This document shows positions 28,519-38,121 of a stretch of DNA of 64,000 bases, piece by piece. The DNA is taken from positions 310,001 to 374,000 of the forward strand of contig CAWHUM010000014.1 of NCBI GenBank assembly GCA_963832445.1. The letters run 5' to 3'. The notes beneath the pieces are model-generated. The model searched no databases. It saw nothing but the letters and a program-made list of their open reading frames with translations, and was not told the origin of the DNA. Source of the stretch: AWTP1-13 sp963832445. GTDB taxonomy: Bacteria; Pseudomonadota; Alphaproteobacteria; Rhizobiales; Hyphomicrobiaceae. Every line of letters starts with the position of its first letter. Position 1 is the stretch's first letter. The translations under genes and the position numbers were made by a program.

Positions 28519-29649
28519 TCAGGTAGTAGACGCTTTGGAGGCGAGGATGGCGTTGTGCTCGCCCAGCGCGGGCTCGACCCAGTTGGGCTCGGCCGGCTCG
28601 TGCAGGAAGCGCACGACGGGCGCGATGTGCTCACGACCGCGCTCGTCTTTGACTGTCAGCGCGCGCGCCCGCACGTTGGCATCGTCGAGCGCCTCGCGCA
28701 GGGTGTTGATGGGCGCGAAGCTCACGTCGAGTCCATCGAACCAGGAAAGCCAGTGCGCAAGGGGCTTTTCGCGGAACACCCCGCGCAGGTACTCGATCAC
28801 CGGCGCCTGATGCGGGCCAGGGCCGCGCTCGCACAGCGGCACCAGGTCCGCCCGGCCAAGCTTACCGAGCAGGTTCTGGACGAACTTGATCTCCTGCGCG
28901 CCGAGCACGAGGTGCCGGCGGTCGGCGGTTTCGTAGATTTGATAGAAGGCCGAGCCACCGGTGGAGCGCTCGTGCTTCGGGTTCGGCTGCGGCCTGCCGG
29001 ACATGGCCGCGCCCATCACGTTGGGAAGCGCGGCCAGCGCGGCGTGATGCATGGCGACGTCGACGTAGTCGCCGAGGCCCGTCGTCTGCCGTCGCAGCAG
29101 CGCCATCAGCACACCCGAGAGCCCATTGAGGGCGCTGACGATGTCGGCGATGGCAACGCCCGGCATGGCGGGCTGCCCGTCCTGCCCAACCATGTTGCTG
29201 AGCGCGCCGGCGAGCGCCAAGGTGGCGAGATCGTGCGCCGGCCGGTCGCGGTAGGGGCCATCCTGGCCGAAGGCGCTGATCGAGCAGTAGACGATGCGCG
29301 GGTTGCGCGTGGCAATGGTTACGTAGTCGATGCCGAGCCGCTGCATGACGCCCGGCCGGAACGATTCGACGAATACATCGGCCTTGTCGCACAGCTTCAG
29401 CAGCTGCTCGCGCCCCGTTGGAGACTTGAGGTCGATCACCACGCTCTTCTTGCCGCGATTGACGTTGCGGAAGAACACCGTGCTCGGCCCGTCGGAGAGG
29501 CCGATGTGCCGCGCGGAGTCGCCTTCGCCCGGCTGCTCGACCTTGATCACCTCGGCGCCGTGGTCGGCCAGTGCCATGGTCAAGTAGGGACCGGGCAGGA
29601 ACACCGACAGGTCGATAACTATGAGGCCCTCGAGCTTCACCGTTCTCAC
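28519..29649 (-). CDS. CaiB/BaiF family III CoA-transferase
   Basis: 376 residues. Family III hallmarks: LEGLIVIDLSVFLPGPYLTM, LADHGAEVIKVEQPGEGDSA, RGKKSVVIDLKSPTGREQL, and the catalytic Asp in RPAHDLATLALAGALS (about residue 160). Its ATG overlaps the stop of the upstream transferase by 4 bases (29646-29649), indicating translational coupling. The acyl donor and acceptor are unknown; two adjacent but divergent transferases may form a heteromer or act in series. Confidence 0.92.
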   Translation of the reverse strand: MRTVKLEGLIVIDLSVFLPGPYLTMALADHGAEVIKVEQPGEGDSARHIGLSDGPSTVFFRNVNRGKKSVVIDLKSPTGREQLLKLCDKADVFVESFRPGVMQRLGIDYVTIATRNPRIVYCSISAFGQDGPYRDRPAHDLATLALAGALSNMVGQDGQPAMPGVAIADIVSALNGLSGVLMALLRRQTTGLGDYVDVAMHHAALAALPNVMGAAMSGRPQPNPKHERSTGGSAFYQIYETADRRHLVLGAQEIKFVQNLLGKLGRADLVPLCERGPGPHQAPVIEYLRGVFREKPLAHWLSWFDGLDVSFAPINTLREALDDANVRARALTVKDERGREHIAPVVRFLHEPAEPNWVEPALGEHNAILASKASTT

Positions 29650-30803
29650 TCCGCGGCTTGCCGCTGCACCGGTCCGAGGATTTCTGCATTGTCGGCGCCG
29701 AGCGGCGAGCAGACCGTTTGCTGCAGGCGTTGGCCGTCTATTTTGAGAGGGTTGCCGAACATCCTGAAGTCGAGCTTGGCCGGATGCGGCACAGGGCGCA
29801 CCATATCCACTGCTGCGACGAATGGATTGGCGATGGCCTGGGCGACGTCATAGATCGGCGCCACTGGCAAATGCCCGTTCAGCACCTCGAGCCATTCCGC
29901 GGTCGTCTTCTTGCTCATGGCCTCGTCCAGCACCCGGGTCAGCTCGTTGCGGTTCGTGCGCCGTGCGGCCGCCGTGGCGAACCTCGGATCGGTCATAAGG
30001 TCTGGCCGGCCGATGCGCTGGGCCAGAGTTTCCCAGAACTTTTCCTTCATGCACATGACATAGATCCAGCCATCCTCGGTGCGCACGGTCTGGACTGGGG
30101 TAACCGACTGGTGCGAGCCGCGCGGAAGGCGGGAGGGCATGTCGCCGCCGTTGATGTACCAGGTGCCGGGGTAGGACAGCAGGTGCACCGCCACATCGAA
30201 CAGGCACGTGTCCACGTCGCAGCCCTTGCCGGTGCCGCGCGCGCGCATGATGCAACCCAGCAGCCCGACCATGCCGGTCATGCCGGTGAGGAAGTCGACG
30301 ACGGAGGAGCCGAAGCGCTGGGGCGGCCCATCTGGCTCGCCGGTGAGCGACATCAAGCCGGCCTCGGCTTGCATCAAAAAGTCATAGCCGGGCCACGCCT
30401 TGCGCTCGTTGTCGCGGCCATAGGCCGAAATGTGCAGGCAGACGATGGCCGGATTGACGGCGCTCAGGCTCTTGTAATCGAGCCCCAATTTCTCCGGCTG
30501 GTCGCCACGCAGATTGTTCATCACCGCGTCCGCCTTTGCAGCGAGACGGCTCAGAGCCTGGCGGCCGTCCTCGCTCTTGAGGTCGAGCGTGATGCTCCTC
30601 TTGTTGGAGTTCATGCTTTGGAAGTACTCGCTGTCGGCCTCGCCGAGGAAGCGCGGGCCGACGTGACGAGCGGTATCTCCACCGGTCTGACCGTTCTCGA
30701 TCTTGATCACTTCCGCGCCGAGGTCGGCGAGAAACAGCGAGCCGTAGGGACCGGCGCCGAACTGCTCGACGGTGAGAATGCGAACACCTTCAAGTGGCTT
30801 CAT
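29646..30803 (-). CDS. CaiB/BaiF family III CoA-transferase
   Basis: 385 residues starting MKPLEGVRILTVEQFGAGPY at 30803. It has LADLGAEVIKIENGQTGGDT, NKRSITLDLKSEDGRQAL and catalytic-Asp segment KAWPGYDFLMQAEAGLMSLT. The start overlaps the acyl-CoA dehydrogenase stop by 4 bases (30800-30803). It is only distantly related to the next transferase, so this is not a recent tandem duplication. Confidence 0.92.
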   Translation of the reverse strand: MKPLEGVRILTVEQFGAGPYGSLFLADLGAEVIKIENGQTGGDTARHVGPRFLGEADSEYFQSMNSNKRSITLDLKSEDGRQALSRLAAKADAVMNNLRGDQPEKLGLDYKSLSAVNPAIVCLHISAYGRDNERKAWPGYDFLMQAEAGLMSLTGEPDGPPQRFGSSVVDFLTGMTGMVGLLGCIMRARGTGKGCDVDTCLFDVAVHLLSYPGTWYINGGDMPSRLPRGSHQSVTPVQTVRTEDGWIYVMCMKEKFWETLAQRIGRPDLMTDPRFATAAARRTNRNELTRVLDEAMSKKTTAEWLEVLNGHLPVAPIYDVAQAIANPFVAAVDMVRPVPHPAKLDFRMFGNPLKIDGQRLQQTVCSPLGADNAEILGPVQRQAAE

Positions 30804-31975
30804 AAGATGGGGTTCCGCTTGATCCATTGCCTGGCGATGATGATGCGCTGCATCTCGTTGGTGCCCTCGCCGATGCACATCAATGGCGCATCGCGGTAGA
30901 GCCGCTCCACGTCGAACTCCTTGGAGTAGCCGTAGCCGCCGTGGATGCGCAGCGACTCGATGCTGTTCTCGAGTGCGGCCTCGGAGGCGAAGTACTTGGC
31001 CATGCCGGCCTCCAGATCGCAGCGCTCGCCACGGTCGAAGGCGGCGGCGGCGTCCAGCGTGAGGAGGCGGGCGGCGCGGGCCTTGGTGGCCATCTCGCCG
31101 AGCTTGAGCTGAATCGCCTGGTGCTCGCAGATGGGCTTGCCGAAGGTCTTGCGCACTTGGGCATATTGCGTAGCCAGCGCCAGGGCACCTTCGGCCACGC
31201 CGACGCCGCGCGCGGCAACGTTGATGCGGCCGAGCTCCAGCCCGCCGGTCGCCTGGTAGAAGCCCTGGCCCTCCTTGTCGCCGATCAGATGGCCGGCGGA
31301 GAGGCGGTAGTCCTCGAATACCAGCTCGCCGGAATCGATCGACTTGTAGCCGAGTTTTTCGAGCTTCTTGCCGACCGTGAACCCCTTCTGCTTGGGGGCG
31401 ATGAACATGCTCATGCCCTTGTGGCGGGGGTTTGCTTCGGGATCGGTCTTTACCAGCAGGGCAAAGCAGCTGCCCTCGATGCCGTTGGAGATCCAGGTCT
31501 TGGTGCCGTTGATGACGTAGTCGCTACCGTCGCTCCGGGCCGTGGTGCGAATGGCCTGCAGGTCGGTGCCGGCGTCAGGCTCGGTCAGTGCGAGGCCGCC
31601 GCGCACCTCGCCGCTTGCGAGTTTCGCCAGCCATGTGTCCTTCTGCGCTTGGGTGCCGAACTTCTCGATCGCCAGCGCCAGCATCAGGTGCGAGTTGAAG
31701 ATGCCCGTGATCGCCATCCAGTCGCGCGAGATGCGCATCACGATCTTGGCGTAGGTGCGAGCCGGCAGTCCGAGGCCGCCGTATTCAGGCGAGATGGTGG
31801 CGCCGAACAGGCCCAGCTCCTTCATCTGCTCGACGGTGTCGGTCGGGTAGCGGTCGGCGTGATCGTATTCCTTGGCGATCGGGGCCACCTCCTTCTCGAC
31901 CCAGCGGTCGATGGTGGCGAGCAATTGCGCCTCGTCGTCGGGGTCGATGTTGCGCAGCTGGGGCATCACAGTCAT
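30800..31975 (-). CDS. acyl-CoA dehydrogenase
   Basis: 391 residues. Oxidises an acyl-CoA to the enoyl-CoA using FAD and passes electrons to ETF. Signatures are GGLALTEPDAGTDLQAIRTT, RKTFGKPICEHQAIQLKLGE and IHGGYGYSKEFDVERLYRDA, followed by IGEGTNEMQRIIIARQ. The ATG at 31975 is chosen at the family start. First gene of a four-gene operon with CoA-transferases and MaoC, together enough to activate, oxidise and hydrate an organic acid. The family includes glutaryl-, isovaleryl- and short-chain enzymes; which one is not decidable here. Confidence 0.93.
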   Translation of the reverse strand: MTVMPQLRNIDPDDEAQLLATIDRWVEKEVAPIAKEYDHADRYPTDTVEQMKELGLFGATISPEYGGLGLPARTYAKIVMRISRDWMAITGIFNSHLMLALAIEKFGTQAQKDTWLAKLASGEVRGGLALTEPDAGTDLQAIRTTARSDGSDYVINGTKTWISNGIEGSCFALLVKTDPEANPRHKGMSMFIAPKQKGFTVGKKLEKLGYKSIDSGELVFEDYRLSAGHLIGDKEGQGFYQATGGLELGRINVAARGVGVAEGALALATQYAQVRKTFGKPICEHQAIQLKLGEMATKARAARLLTLDAAAAFDRGERCDLEAGMAKYFASEAALENSIESLRIHGGYGYSKEFDVERLYRDAPLMCIGEGTNEMQRIIIARQWIKRNPIL

Positions 31976-32366
31976 AGCGCTTCCTCTCGGCGGGCTCGTT
32001 GAGGCCGGCCCTCCGATGGCGCACATTGCCACACGCGTTGCCCGGCTCACAATGGAGGAGGGCGCATGCCAGCTGACCGCGCCGCCGCACAAGCCCGATG
32101 CCAGCTGTGCTGTAGAGCACTGCGCCCGGATACAACCACCGCTATGGTTGCTCCAGCCACTGATATTGGTGGCGCAGTCGCATCGCTGAGGCAGCTGAAA
32201 ACGCTATTGTCAGGACGGCGCAATTGCCGCCCCGTCCCCAAGCGCTGCTGCACCGGGACTCGACGTGCGGTTCAATTGCGACCTCACTTTCGAGGCCGAT
32301 CGTGGCAGCAGGCCTTGGGCTCCGGGCAAATTCCTGCACGCGGGCCCAAGGCCATTTCGATCGGCT
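31976..32366. other. intergenic region, no gene seen
   Basis: 391 bases between the acyl-CoA dehydrogenase start and the Crp/Fnr stop, both on the minus strand. The operon promoter must lie here. Short open frames are present but lack protein-like composition. I see no clear terminator. Confidence 0.4.
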
Positions 32367-33086
32367 CTACTGCTTGGAAGAAGCAGCCTCGGCGATCTCG
32401 GACAGCCCCTTCTCGTCGACGATGACGATCTGCGCCCCCTGGATGCGCAGCACCTTGGCGTCCTTGAGCTGGCCGAGCTGGCGGCTGACGTTGGCGCGCG
32501 ACAGGCTCAGGTAGTTGCCGAGCTCAGTTTGCGACACACCGAGATCGAGGCGAATGCCGTCCTTGCTGGTGCGCCCGAGTTGCTGGGCGAGCCTGAGCAG
32601 ACCTTTGGCCACGCGGGCTCGCATCTCCAGCGTGTTGTCCTCGATGATGGCGGATGCGGCGCGCAGCTTCTCACAGAGGACCTGCGCGATCTCCAGCATG
32701 ACCTGCGGGTGCGCGGTAATGATCGGCAACAGGTCGCGGCTGTAGACGACAAAGGCTTCTGTGTCCTCGATGGCGATGGCGTTGGCGGTGCGCTCCCTGC
32801 CGTCGAGCACGGCGATCTCGCCATTGATGTCGCCGGCGCCAAGGAAGTTGAGCACCACCTCCCTGCCGTCGGCGTTGACATTGGTGATCTTGAGCCGCCC
32901 GGCAAGCACGAGCATGAGGCTGTCACCCGGCTCGTTGCGGCGGCAAACGACATCGCCCTTGGCGTACCTCTTGATATGCCCCCGGCGCACGAGGGCGTCG
33001 AGGGCGTCGTCGGGCAAGCCGCCGAGGAAGGTGCTGTTCTTCAGGAACGGGCCAACGCGGTCCGCAAGAGTCGAGCGTGGGGACAT
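32367..33086 (-). CDS. Crp/Fnr-family transcriptional regulator
   Basis: 239 residues: an N-terminal cyclic-nucleotide-binding jelly roll (GDSLMLVLAGRLKITNVNAD, GDINGEIAVLDGRERTANAI) and a C-terminal winged helix (LGVSQTELGNYLSLSRANVS then RQLGQL). No Cys cluster like Fnr, so it is closer to the CRP side; GEIAVLDGRERTA resembles the CRP phosphate-binding cassette. The ATG at 33086 follows the family start. A class III cyclase lies 1.8 kb away (34928), making a cAMP or cGMP link possible. Confidence 0.88.
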   Translation of the reverse strand: MSPRSTLADRVGPFLKNSTFLGGLPDDALDALVRRGHIKRYAKGDVVCRRNEPGDSLMLVLAGRLKITNVNADGREVVLNFLGAGDINGEIAVLDGRERTANAIAIEDTEAFVVYSRDLLPIITAHPQVMLEIAQVLCEKLRAASAIIEDNTLEMRARVAKGLLRLAQQLGRTSKDGIRLDLGVSQTELGNYLSLSRANVSRQLGQLKDAKVLRIQGAQIVIVDEKGLSEIAEAASSKQ

Positions 33087-33389
33087 CGTTGCACCCTTTT
33101 GCCCAGGACAGCACGAACCGACACACCGCAGCATGCCGCGTTTGCCGCAACGGCGCCGGTCTCGTCCCCACACGCAGGAGCCCAGGCTAGTCGTCGGCGC
33201 GCGGTGGGTCAAACGCGCCCGACCAAATGTCGCGAGCCGTCGAGACTCAGCCGGCTGAACTTTCCCCATCGGCCGGCAGGCGCGGATGGGGTATAGTCTA
33301 GAGGTTGCTGCCTCGCCGGGCGGCTAGCGGTGATTGCATATCGCGCCCGGCTGAGGGTAGGTCATGTGTAATGTCGGGGGTGGTTGGCG
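33087..33389. other. divergent intergenic region, no gene seen
   Basis: 303 bases between the Crp/Fnr and FAD oxidase start codons. Promoters for both directions are expected. No palindrome close to a CRP site (TGTGA-N6-TCACA) is evident. Confidence 0.4.
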
Positions 33390-34754
33390 ATGGCTAACAT
33401 GGTGCGGAATTACGACGGCGGCATCACGAGCACACCCGCGCAGCTCGTGACCCCCAGCTCCGTCGCCGAGATCCAGTCGATCCTGCGGGACACCAACCGA
33501 TATCCCGGTCCGGTCCGGGCAATGGGCAGCTACCATTCGCTCACGCCGTGCGCGTCGTCGGACGGCGGCACCATCATCAAGATGTCCGGCATGAAGCGCA
33601 TCATCCGCATCGACCGCGACAAGATGACGATCACCGCCGAGACGGGCTTGCAGTTCGTGGAGGCCTCGCGAGCACTGCGCAAGCAGAAGCTGCAGTTCCT
33701 GACCAATATCGAAATCGGCAACATGACGCTCGGTGCCGCCGCCTGCTGCCACACCAAGGACGGGCTCGATGGGGCCGAGTTCGGGCAGGTCGGCTCCTAC
33801 CTGATCGAGATGAAGTGGGTGGCGCCGGACGGGACGCTGCAGGATGCCTCCGAGACCCGCAATCCCGGGCTTCTGAGAATGATGCGCGCCAGCTACGGAC
33901 TGTGCGGTGTCGTCTACGAGGTGACCTTTCGCATCAAGCCGCTCGAGGCGATCCGGTTCACCTACCTGCCGCGGCAGATCAGCCGGCTGACCCAGAAGGA
34001 GGTGGATGCGATCATAGCCAGCTCGGAGGGCTTGGTGTGCTGGACCGTTGGCAGGCGAGCGCACTTCCAATCGCGCAAGCGCATCGACCGGGCGGGACTG
34101 CTGGCAAGGCCGTTCGCCGCTATTCGCCGCCGGCTATGGAACCACATCGAGGCCCGGGTGGGCCGCTTCATCGACCGGCGTCTCCCGCGCGGGCCGATCA
34201 GGAACGGTGCGCTCTCCACCTGGTTGGCCGGCAACAAGCTGCTGATGACGGCGCTGTATCTTCTCGGAGGGGCGAGGCTCTATAATCCCGACAAGACCAT
34301 CGACTACAGTAGGACGCCCGAGTCGGCGAAGTACGCGTTCACGTTCTGGGCGTTCCCGCGCGACCAGTGGCTCGACGCGCTCAAGGCCTACGTCCAGTTC
34401 AGCGAAGAGCACTTCAGGAAGACCGGCTTTCGCTGCAACATGCCGCTCGGATCCTATTTCATCAGGCGAGACCAGAACTCGATCCTGTCCTATTCCCACG
34501 ACGGCGACATCTTCTCGATCGATCCAATTCACGCCGTCACCGACCAGGCTGCGTGGGATAATTTTCTAAAAGAGTTTAACGAGTTCGCCCATAGGAGGAA
34601 TGGTATTCCTCTGCTTAACCAAAGCCCATTCGTCGAGCGGCGGCATGTCGAAGCCGCGTACGGTATGCGCTGGAAGGAGTTTTCGGCACATGTACGCCAG
34701 TCGGACCCACAAGGCCGCATGTTGAACCCGTTCTTTGCAGCACTGCTGTCATGA
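33390..34754 (+). CDS. FAD-linked sugar-lactone/alditol oxidase-like protein
   Basis: About 454 residues of the VAO/PCMH flavoprotein family. FAD domain: VRAMGSYHSLTPCASSDGGT, where His49 sits at the position that binds FAD covalently in aldonolactone oxidases, and GNMTLGAAACCHTKDG. The C-terminus RMLNPFFAALL matches the ending of D-arabinono-lactone oxidases. Such enzymes produce hydrogen peroxide when oxygen is acceptor. The ATG at 33390 is preferred to a TTG six bases upstream because of GGGGGTGG. First of three co-directional genes leading to the catalase/dioxygenase fusion. Confidence 0.82.
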   Translation: MANMVRNYDGGITSTPAQLVTPSSVAEIQSILRDTNRYPGPVRAMGSYHSLTPCASSDGGTIIKMSGMKRIIRIDRDKMTITAETGLQFVEASRALRKQKLQFLTNIEIGNMTLGAAACCHTKDGLDGAEFGQVGSYLIEMKWVAPDGTLQDASETRNPGLLRMMRASYGLCGVVYEVTFRIKPLEAIRFTYLPRQISRLTQKEVDAIIASSEGLVCWTVGRRAHFQSRKRIDRAGLLARPFAAIRRRLWNHIEARVGRFIDRRLPRGPIRNGALSTWLAGNKLLMTALYLLGGARLYNPDKTIDYSRTPESAKYAFTFWAFPRDQWLDALKAYVQFSEEHFRKTGFRCNMPLGSYFIRRDQNSILSYSHDGDIFSIDPIHAVTDQAAWDNFLKEFNEFAHRRNGIPLLNQSPFVERRHVEAAYGMRWKEFSAHVRQSDPQGRMLNPFFAALLS

Positions 34755-34927
34755 GGCCGCCACTCCAGGCGGCCATCAGAGATCCGTTGTGCGAGCAAGG
34801 GAGCGCTTGTGAGCGATTGGGCCGCAGCCTAATCTGAAGGCATTCAGACCAAGCGCTTATCGAATGGTCAGGCCGAGTCCGGCGGCCGGCGATGTCCCGT
34901 GGCTCCGGCGACTAGGGGCAAGGTGCG

Positions 34928-37900
34928 ATGCACGACTTTCGCGTGAAGGCGAGTGAGCGCCGCCAGCTCACCGTTCTGTTCTGCGATATTGTCGATTCCA
35001 CTGGCCTGTCCGAGCGTTGCGACCCGGAGGACCTCAGCGAGATCCTGCTCGAGTTCCAGGCGATCAGCACGCGCTGCATCAACGAAGCCGGCGGCACGGT
35101 CGTGAACTACATCGGCGACGGCATCCGCTGCGAGTTCGGCTACCCCCTCGCCTCGGAGAACGAGGCCGAAGCTGCGGTGCGCGCGGGCCTCGCCCTGCTG
35201 GAGGCCATCGAGCGACTGGAGGAGCGGTGCATCGCGACGATCCAGGAGCCCCTGCGCGTGCGCATCGGGGTGCACACAGGGGTGGCGGTGATCGGCAAGG
35301 CGGGCTCCGGTCATGTCCACGACGCCACCGAGATCGTCGGTGACACTCCCAATATCGCCTTCCGGTTGCAGGAGATCGGTGGTCCGAACTCGCTCGTGGT
35401 CAGCGGCGAGACGGAGCGGCTGCTGAAGGGCAAGTTTCAACTGCGCTCGCTCGGCATGCATTCGCTCAAGGGACTGTCGCGCAAGGTGCAGGCCTTCCAG
35501 GTCCTGGGCGAGGAAAGCGAGGGCCGCACCGGCCGACGCGAGCCGCGCCGCGATGCCCTCCCCATGGTCGGCCGTGGCCGCCAGATCGACCAGTTGCTGC
35601 AGCTTTGGGAGGCGGCCAAGGCCGGTCGCGGACAGACGGTGGAGATCACCGGCGAGGCCGGGATCGGCAAATCCCGGCTGGCGCTGGAGCTGATCGGCAT
35701 GACCGGCCTCGGCGAGGGGTCGATCGTCAGGCTGCAATCCTCCGCCCAGCACCAGAACACACCGCTCTACCCAATCGTCAGGCGGCTCGAGCAGCAGGCA
35801 GGCTTCCGCAAGGGCGCCAGCGCCGAGGCCAACCTGGCGCGGCTGAGCGAGTTCCTCGCCGCGACCGCTGTCGACGAGGATGGACTGGTTCAGCTGCTCG
35901 GTCAGCTGCTCGGACTGCCGATGCCGCGGCCAGTCGGCGCGCCCATTCCCGACGCTCAGGAGCTGCGGCGCAAGACGCGCGACGCCGTCGTGGCGCTGCT
36001 GACCGCGCACGTGCGTGACGGGGCGGGCGTGATCCTGGTCGAGGACCTACACTGGGCCGACCCGTCGACCATCGAGGTTGTCGAGCGCATCGCCAGCAAG
36101 ATCGAGTCCGCACCCGTGCTGCTGGTGATCACCAGCCGGACCGAGACGTTTCGCAGCCGCGCCACCACGGTGCGGGAGGTACCGCTGCAGCGGCTCACCG
36201 ACGAAGATTGCCGCGCCCTCGCCGATGCCGTCATCAGCGACGGGCAGGTGACGAGCCAGCTGGTCGAGCAGATCGTCAAGCGCGCCGACGGTGTGCCGCT
36301 GTTCGTGGAAGAGCTAGCCGCGGCCGCACTCGAAACGGGTCAGGTCGATCCCGGCAATGGCGCGCCTGCTGTTCCCGGCGAGGATGGCGTGCCGTCGGCG
36401 CTCTACAATTCGCTGATGCTGCGCCTGGAGCGGCTCGGCGAAGCTAAATCGATCGCGCAGCTTGCGTCCGTGATCGGGCGCAATTTCTCGCACCAGCTGC
36501 TGGCGCTGGTAGCCACCGAGGACGGCGTTGCGCTGGAGGCACCGCTGGCACGGCTGCTCGAGTCGGGGCTGATCAGACGCGAGCCGAACGACGAGAAGGT
36601 CTACTCCTTCAAGCACGCGCTGGTGCGGGACGTCGCCTACTACTCGCTGCTCAAGCGGCGGCGCCGGGTGCTGCATGCCCGCGTGGCCGACAAGATCGAG
36701 GTGCACCTGCCGGAAATCGGCAACCGCGAGCCCGAATACTTCGCGCAACACCTGTCGGAGGCGGGACGTGCGGCCTCGGCCGTGCGCATGTGGCTCAAGG
36801 CAGCGCAACAGTCGGCCGCCCGCTCCGCCAATCTCGAAGGGCTCGCTCAGCTCAAGGCGGCGTCCGAGCAAATCGCCAGAGTGCCGGCCGGCCTCGAGCG
36901 CGACGACCTCGAGCTCAACGTGCAGATCGCGCTCATCGCTCCGACCATCGCCGTAAACGGCTACTCGGCCCCTGCGGTTGCCGACGTCAGCACGCGCGCC
37001 ATCGATCTGTGCCAGGCCCTCAACGACGACCCGCGCATCTTTCCTGCCCTCTACGCCCGCTGGTCGAACCTGCGGGTTGCCGGAAAAGTGCGTGAGGCCG
37101 GTGTGCTGGCCGGCGATTTTCTGAATCTCGCCGAGCAGAAGGGCACGCGGACGGACCGCATGGTCGCGCACCGGCTGGTGGGGACGGCCCTCATCGACTG
37201 GGACACCGTGCGGTGCTGCGAGCACCTGGAGAAGGCCAGCGCGCTCTATGACCGCGCCAGGGACAACACGACAGCGCTCGTCTATGGCACCGACGTGCAG
37301 GTGACCACGCTTTGCAACTTGAGCATCGGCTACTGGCTGCTCGGCCGCGTCACCCAGGCCCTCGAGAGCGCGCGACGCGCTTTGGCGCTGGCAACCGAGC
37401 TGCAGCACGCCTTCACGTTCGGCTACACGTTCGCGCACGTGTGCATGCTGCATACGCTCGAACGCGACATCCCGTCGGTCAAGGCGCTGGCGGAGCAGAT
37501 GCTGGCCGCGGCCTCCAAACGCGAGCTGCCACTGTGGATGTCGGTGTCACGAGCGTTCCTCGGCTGGTGCGAGCTGGAAGCAGGCCGCGTGGGCAAGGGC
37601 ATCGAGGCGCTCGAGGGCGAGCGCGGCTTTCTGCGCGTGGCCCACGTTTCGTACTGGCTGCCCATGTACCTGAGCTGGCTGGCTGAGGCTTATGCAGACA
37701 CCGGCAACGTATCCGAGGCCAAGGAATGCCTCGAGGAGGCGCGTGCCATAATCGGCGGCGCCAACTTCTGGTACGAGATCGAGTGCATGCGCATCGAGGC
37801 GCGCATGGCAAGGGAGGAGGAGCGGCCCGAGCAGCTGTTCGACCAGGCGTTGATGCTCGCCCGCCAGCGCGGGCAGTTGGGTTTCGCCTTGCGTGTGGCA

Positions 37901-38059
37901 CGCTGTTTTGCCCAGTATCTCGACCGCAAGGGCCAGGTAGAGCGGGGCTGCGCCCTGCTGCAGGAAGCTTTATTGCCATTTGTCAACGAACCAGAAAGCG
38001 GCGACAGAAAAGAAGCCAAGGCATTGTTGCGTTCGCTGGAGGGCCGCTCCCGGGGCTGA
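34928..38059 (+). CDS. class III adenylate/guanylate cyclase with STAND ATPase and TPR-like region
   Basis: 1043 residues. Cyclase domain 1-195: metal Asp20 (LFCDIVDST) and Asp64 (NYIGDGIRCEFG), RIGVHTGVAVIG, and the base and transition-state region DATEIVGDTPNIAFRLQ with Asn142 and Arg146, so it looks catalytically complete. ATPase 215-560: Walker A GEAGIGKSR (242-250), Walker B VILVEDLHWAD (368-378). From about 610 the chain is alpha-helical repeat (TPR-like). This is the layout of cyclase-AAA-TPR sensors common in Bradyrhizobium-type bacteria; the input signal is unknown. A ligand bound by the repeats presumably controls cyclase output. Confidence 0.9.
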   Translation: MHDFRVKASERRQLTVLFCDIVDSTGLSERCDPEDLSEILLEFQAISTRCINEAGGTVVNYIGDGIRCEFGYPLASENEAEAAVRAGLALLEAIERLEERCIATIQEPLRVRIGVHTGVAVIGKAGSGHVHDATEIVGDTPNIAFRLQEIGGPNSLVVSGETERLLKGKFQLRSLGMHSLKGLSRKVQAFQVLGEESEGRTGRREPRRDALPMVGRGRQIDQLLQLWEAAKAGRGQTVEITGEAGIGKSRLALELIGMTGLGEGSIVRLQSSAQHQNTPLYPIVRRLEQQAGFRKGASAEANLARLSEFLAATAVDEDGLVQLLGQLLGLPMPRPVGAPIPDAQELRRKTRDAVVALLTAHVRDGAGVILVEDLHWADPSTIEVVERIASKIESAPVLLVITSRTETFRSRATTVREVPLQRLTDEDCRALADAVISDGQVTSQLVEQIVKRADGVPLFVEELAAAALETGQVDPGNGAPAVPGEDGVPSALYNSLMLRLERLGEAKSIAQLASVIGRNFSHQLLALVATEDGVALEAPLARLLESGLIRREPNDEKVYSFKHALVRDVAYYSLLKRRRRVLHARVADKIEVHLPEIGNREPEYFAQHLSEAGRAASAVRMWLKAAQQSAARSANLEGLAQLKAASEQIARVPAGLERDDLELNVQIALIAPTIAVNGYSAPAVADVSTRAIDLCQALNDDPRIFPALYARWSNLRVAGKVREAGVLAGDFLNLAEQKGTRTDRMVAHRLVGTALIDWDTVRCCEHLEKASALYDRARDNTTALVYGTDVQVTTLCNLSIGYWLLGRVTQALESARRALALATELQHAFTFGYTFAHVCMLHTLERDIPSVKALAEQMLAAASKRELPLWMSVSRAFLGWCELEAGRVGKGIEALEGERGFLRVAHVSYWLPMYLSWLAEAYADTGNVSEAKECLEEARAIIGGANFWYEIECMRIEARMAREEERPEQLFDQALMLARQRGQLGFALRVARCFAQYLDRKGQVERGCALLQEALLPFVNEPESGDRKEAKALLRSLEGRSRG

Positions 38060-38121
38060 TGGACTGGGAAATGCTCACCTGAGCGAGCAGTTTTGGGCGT
38101 AGCTAGTTATTGAGGCTGCCA

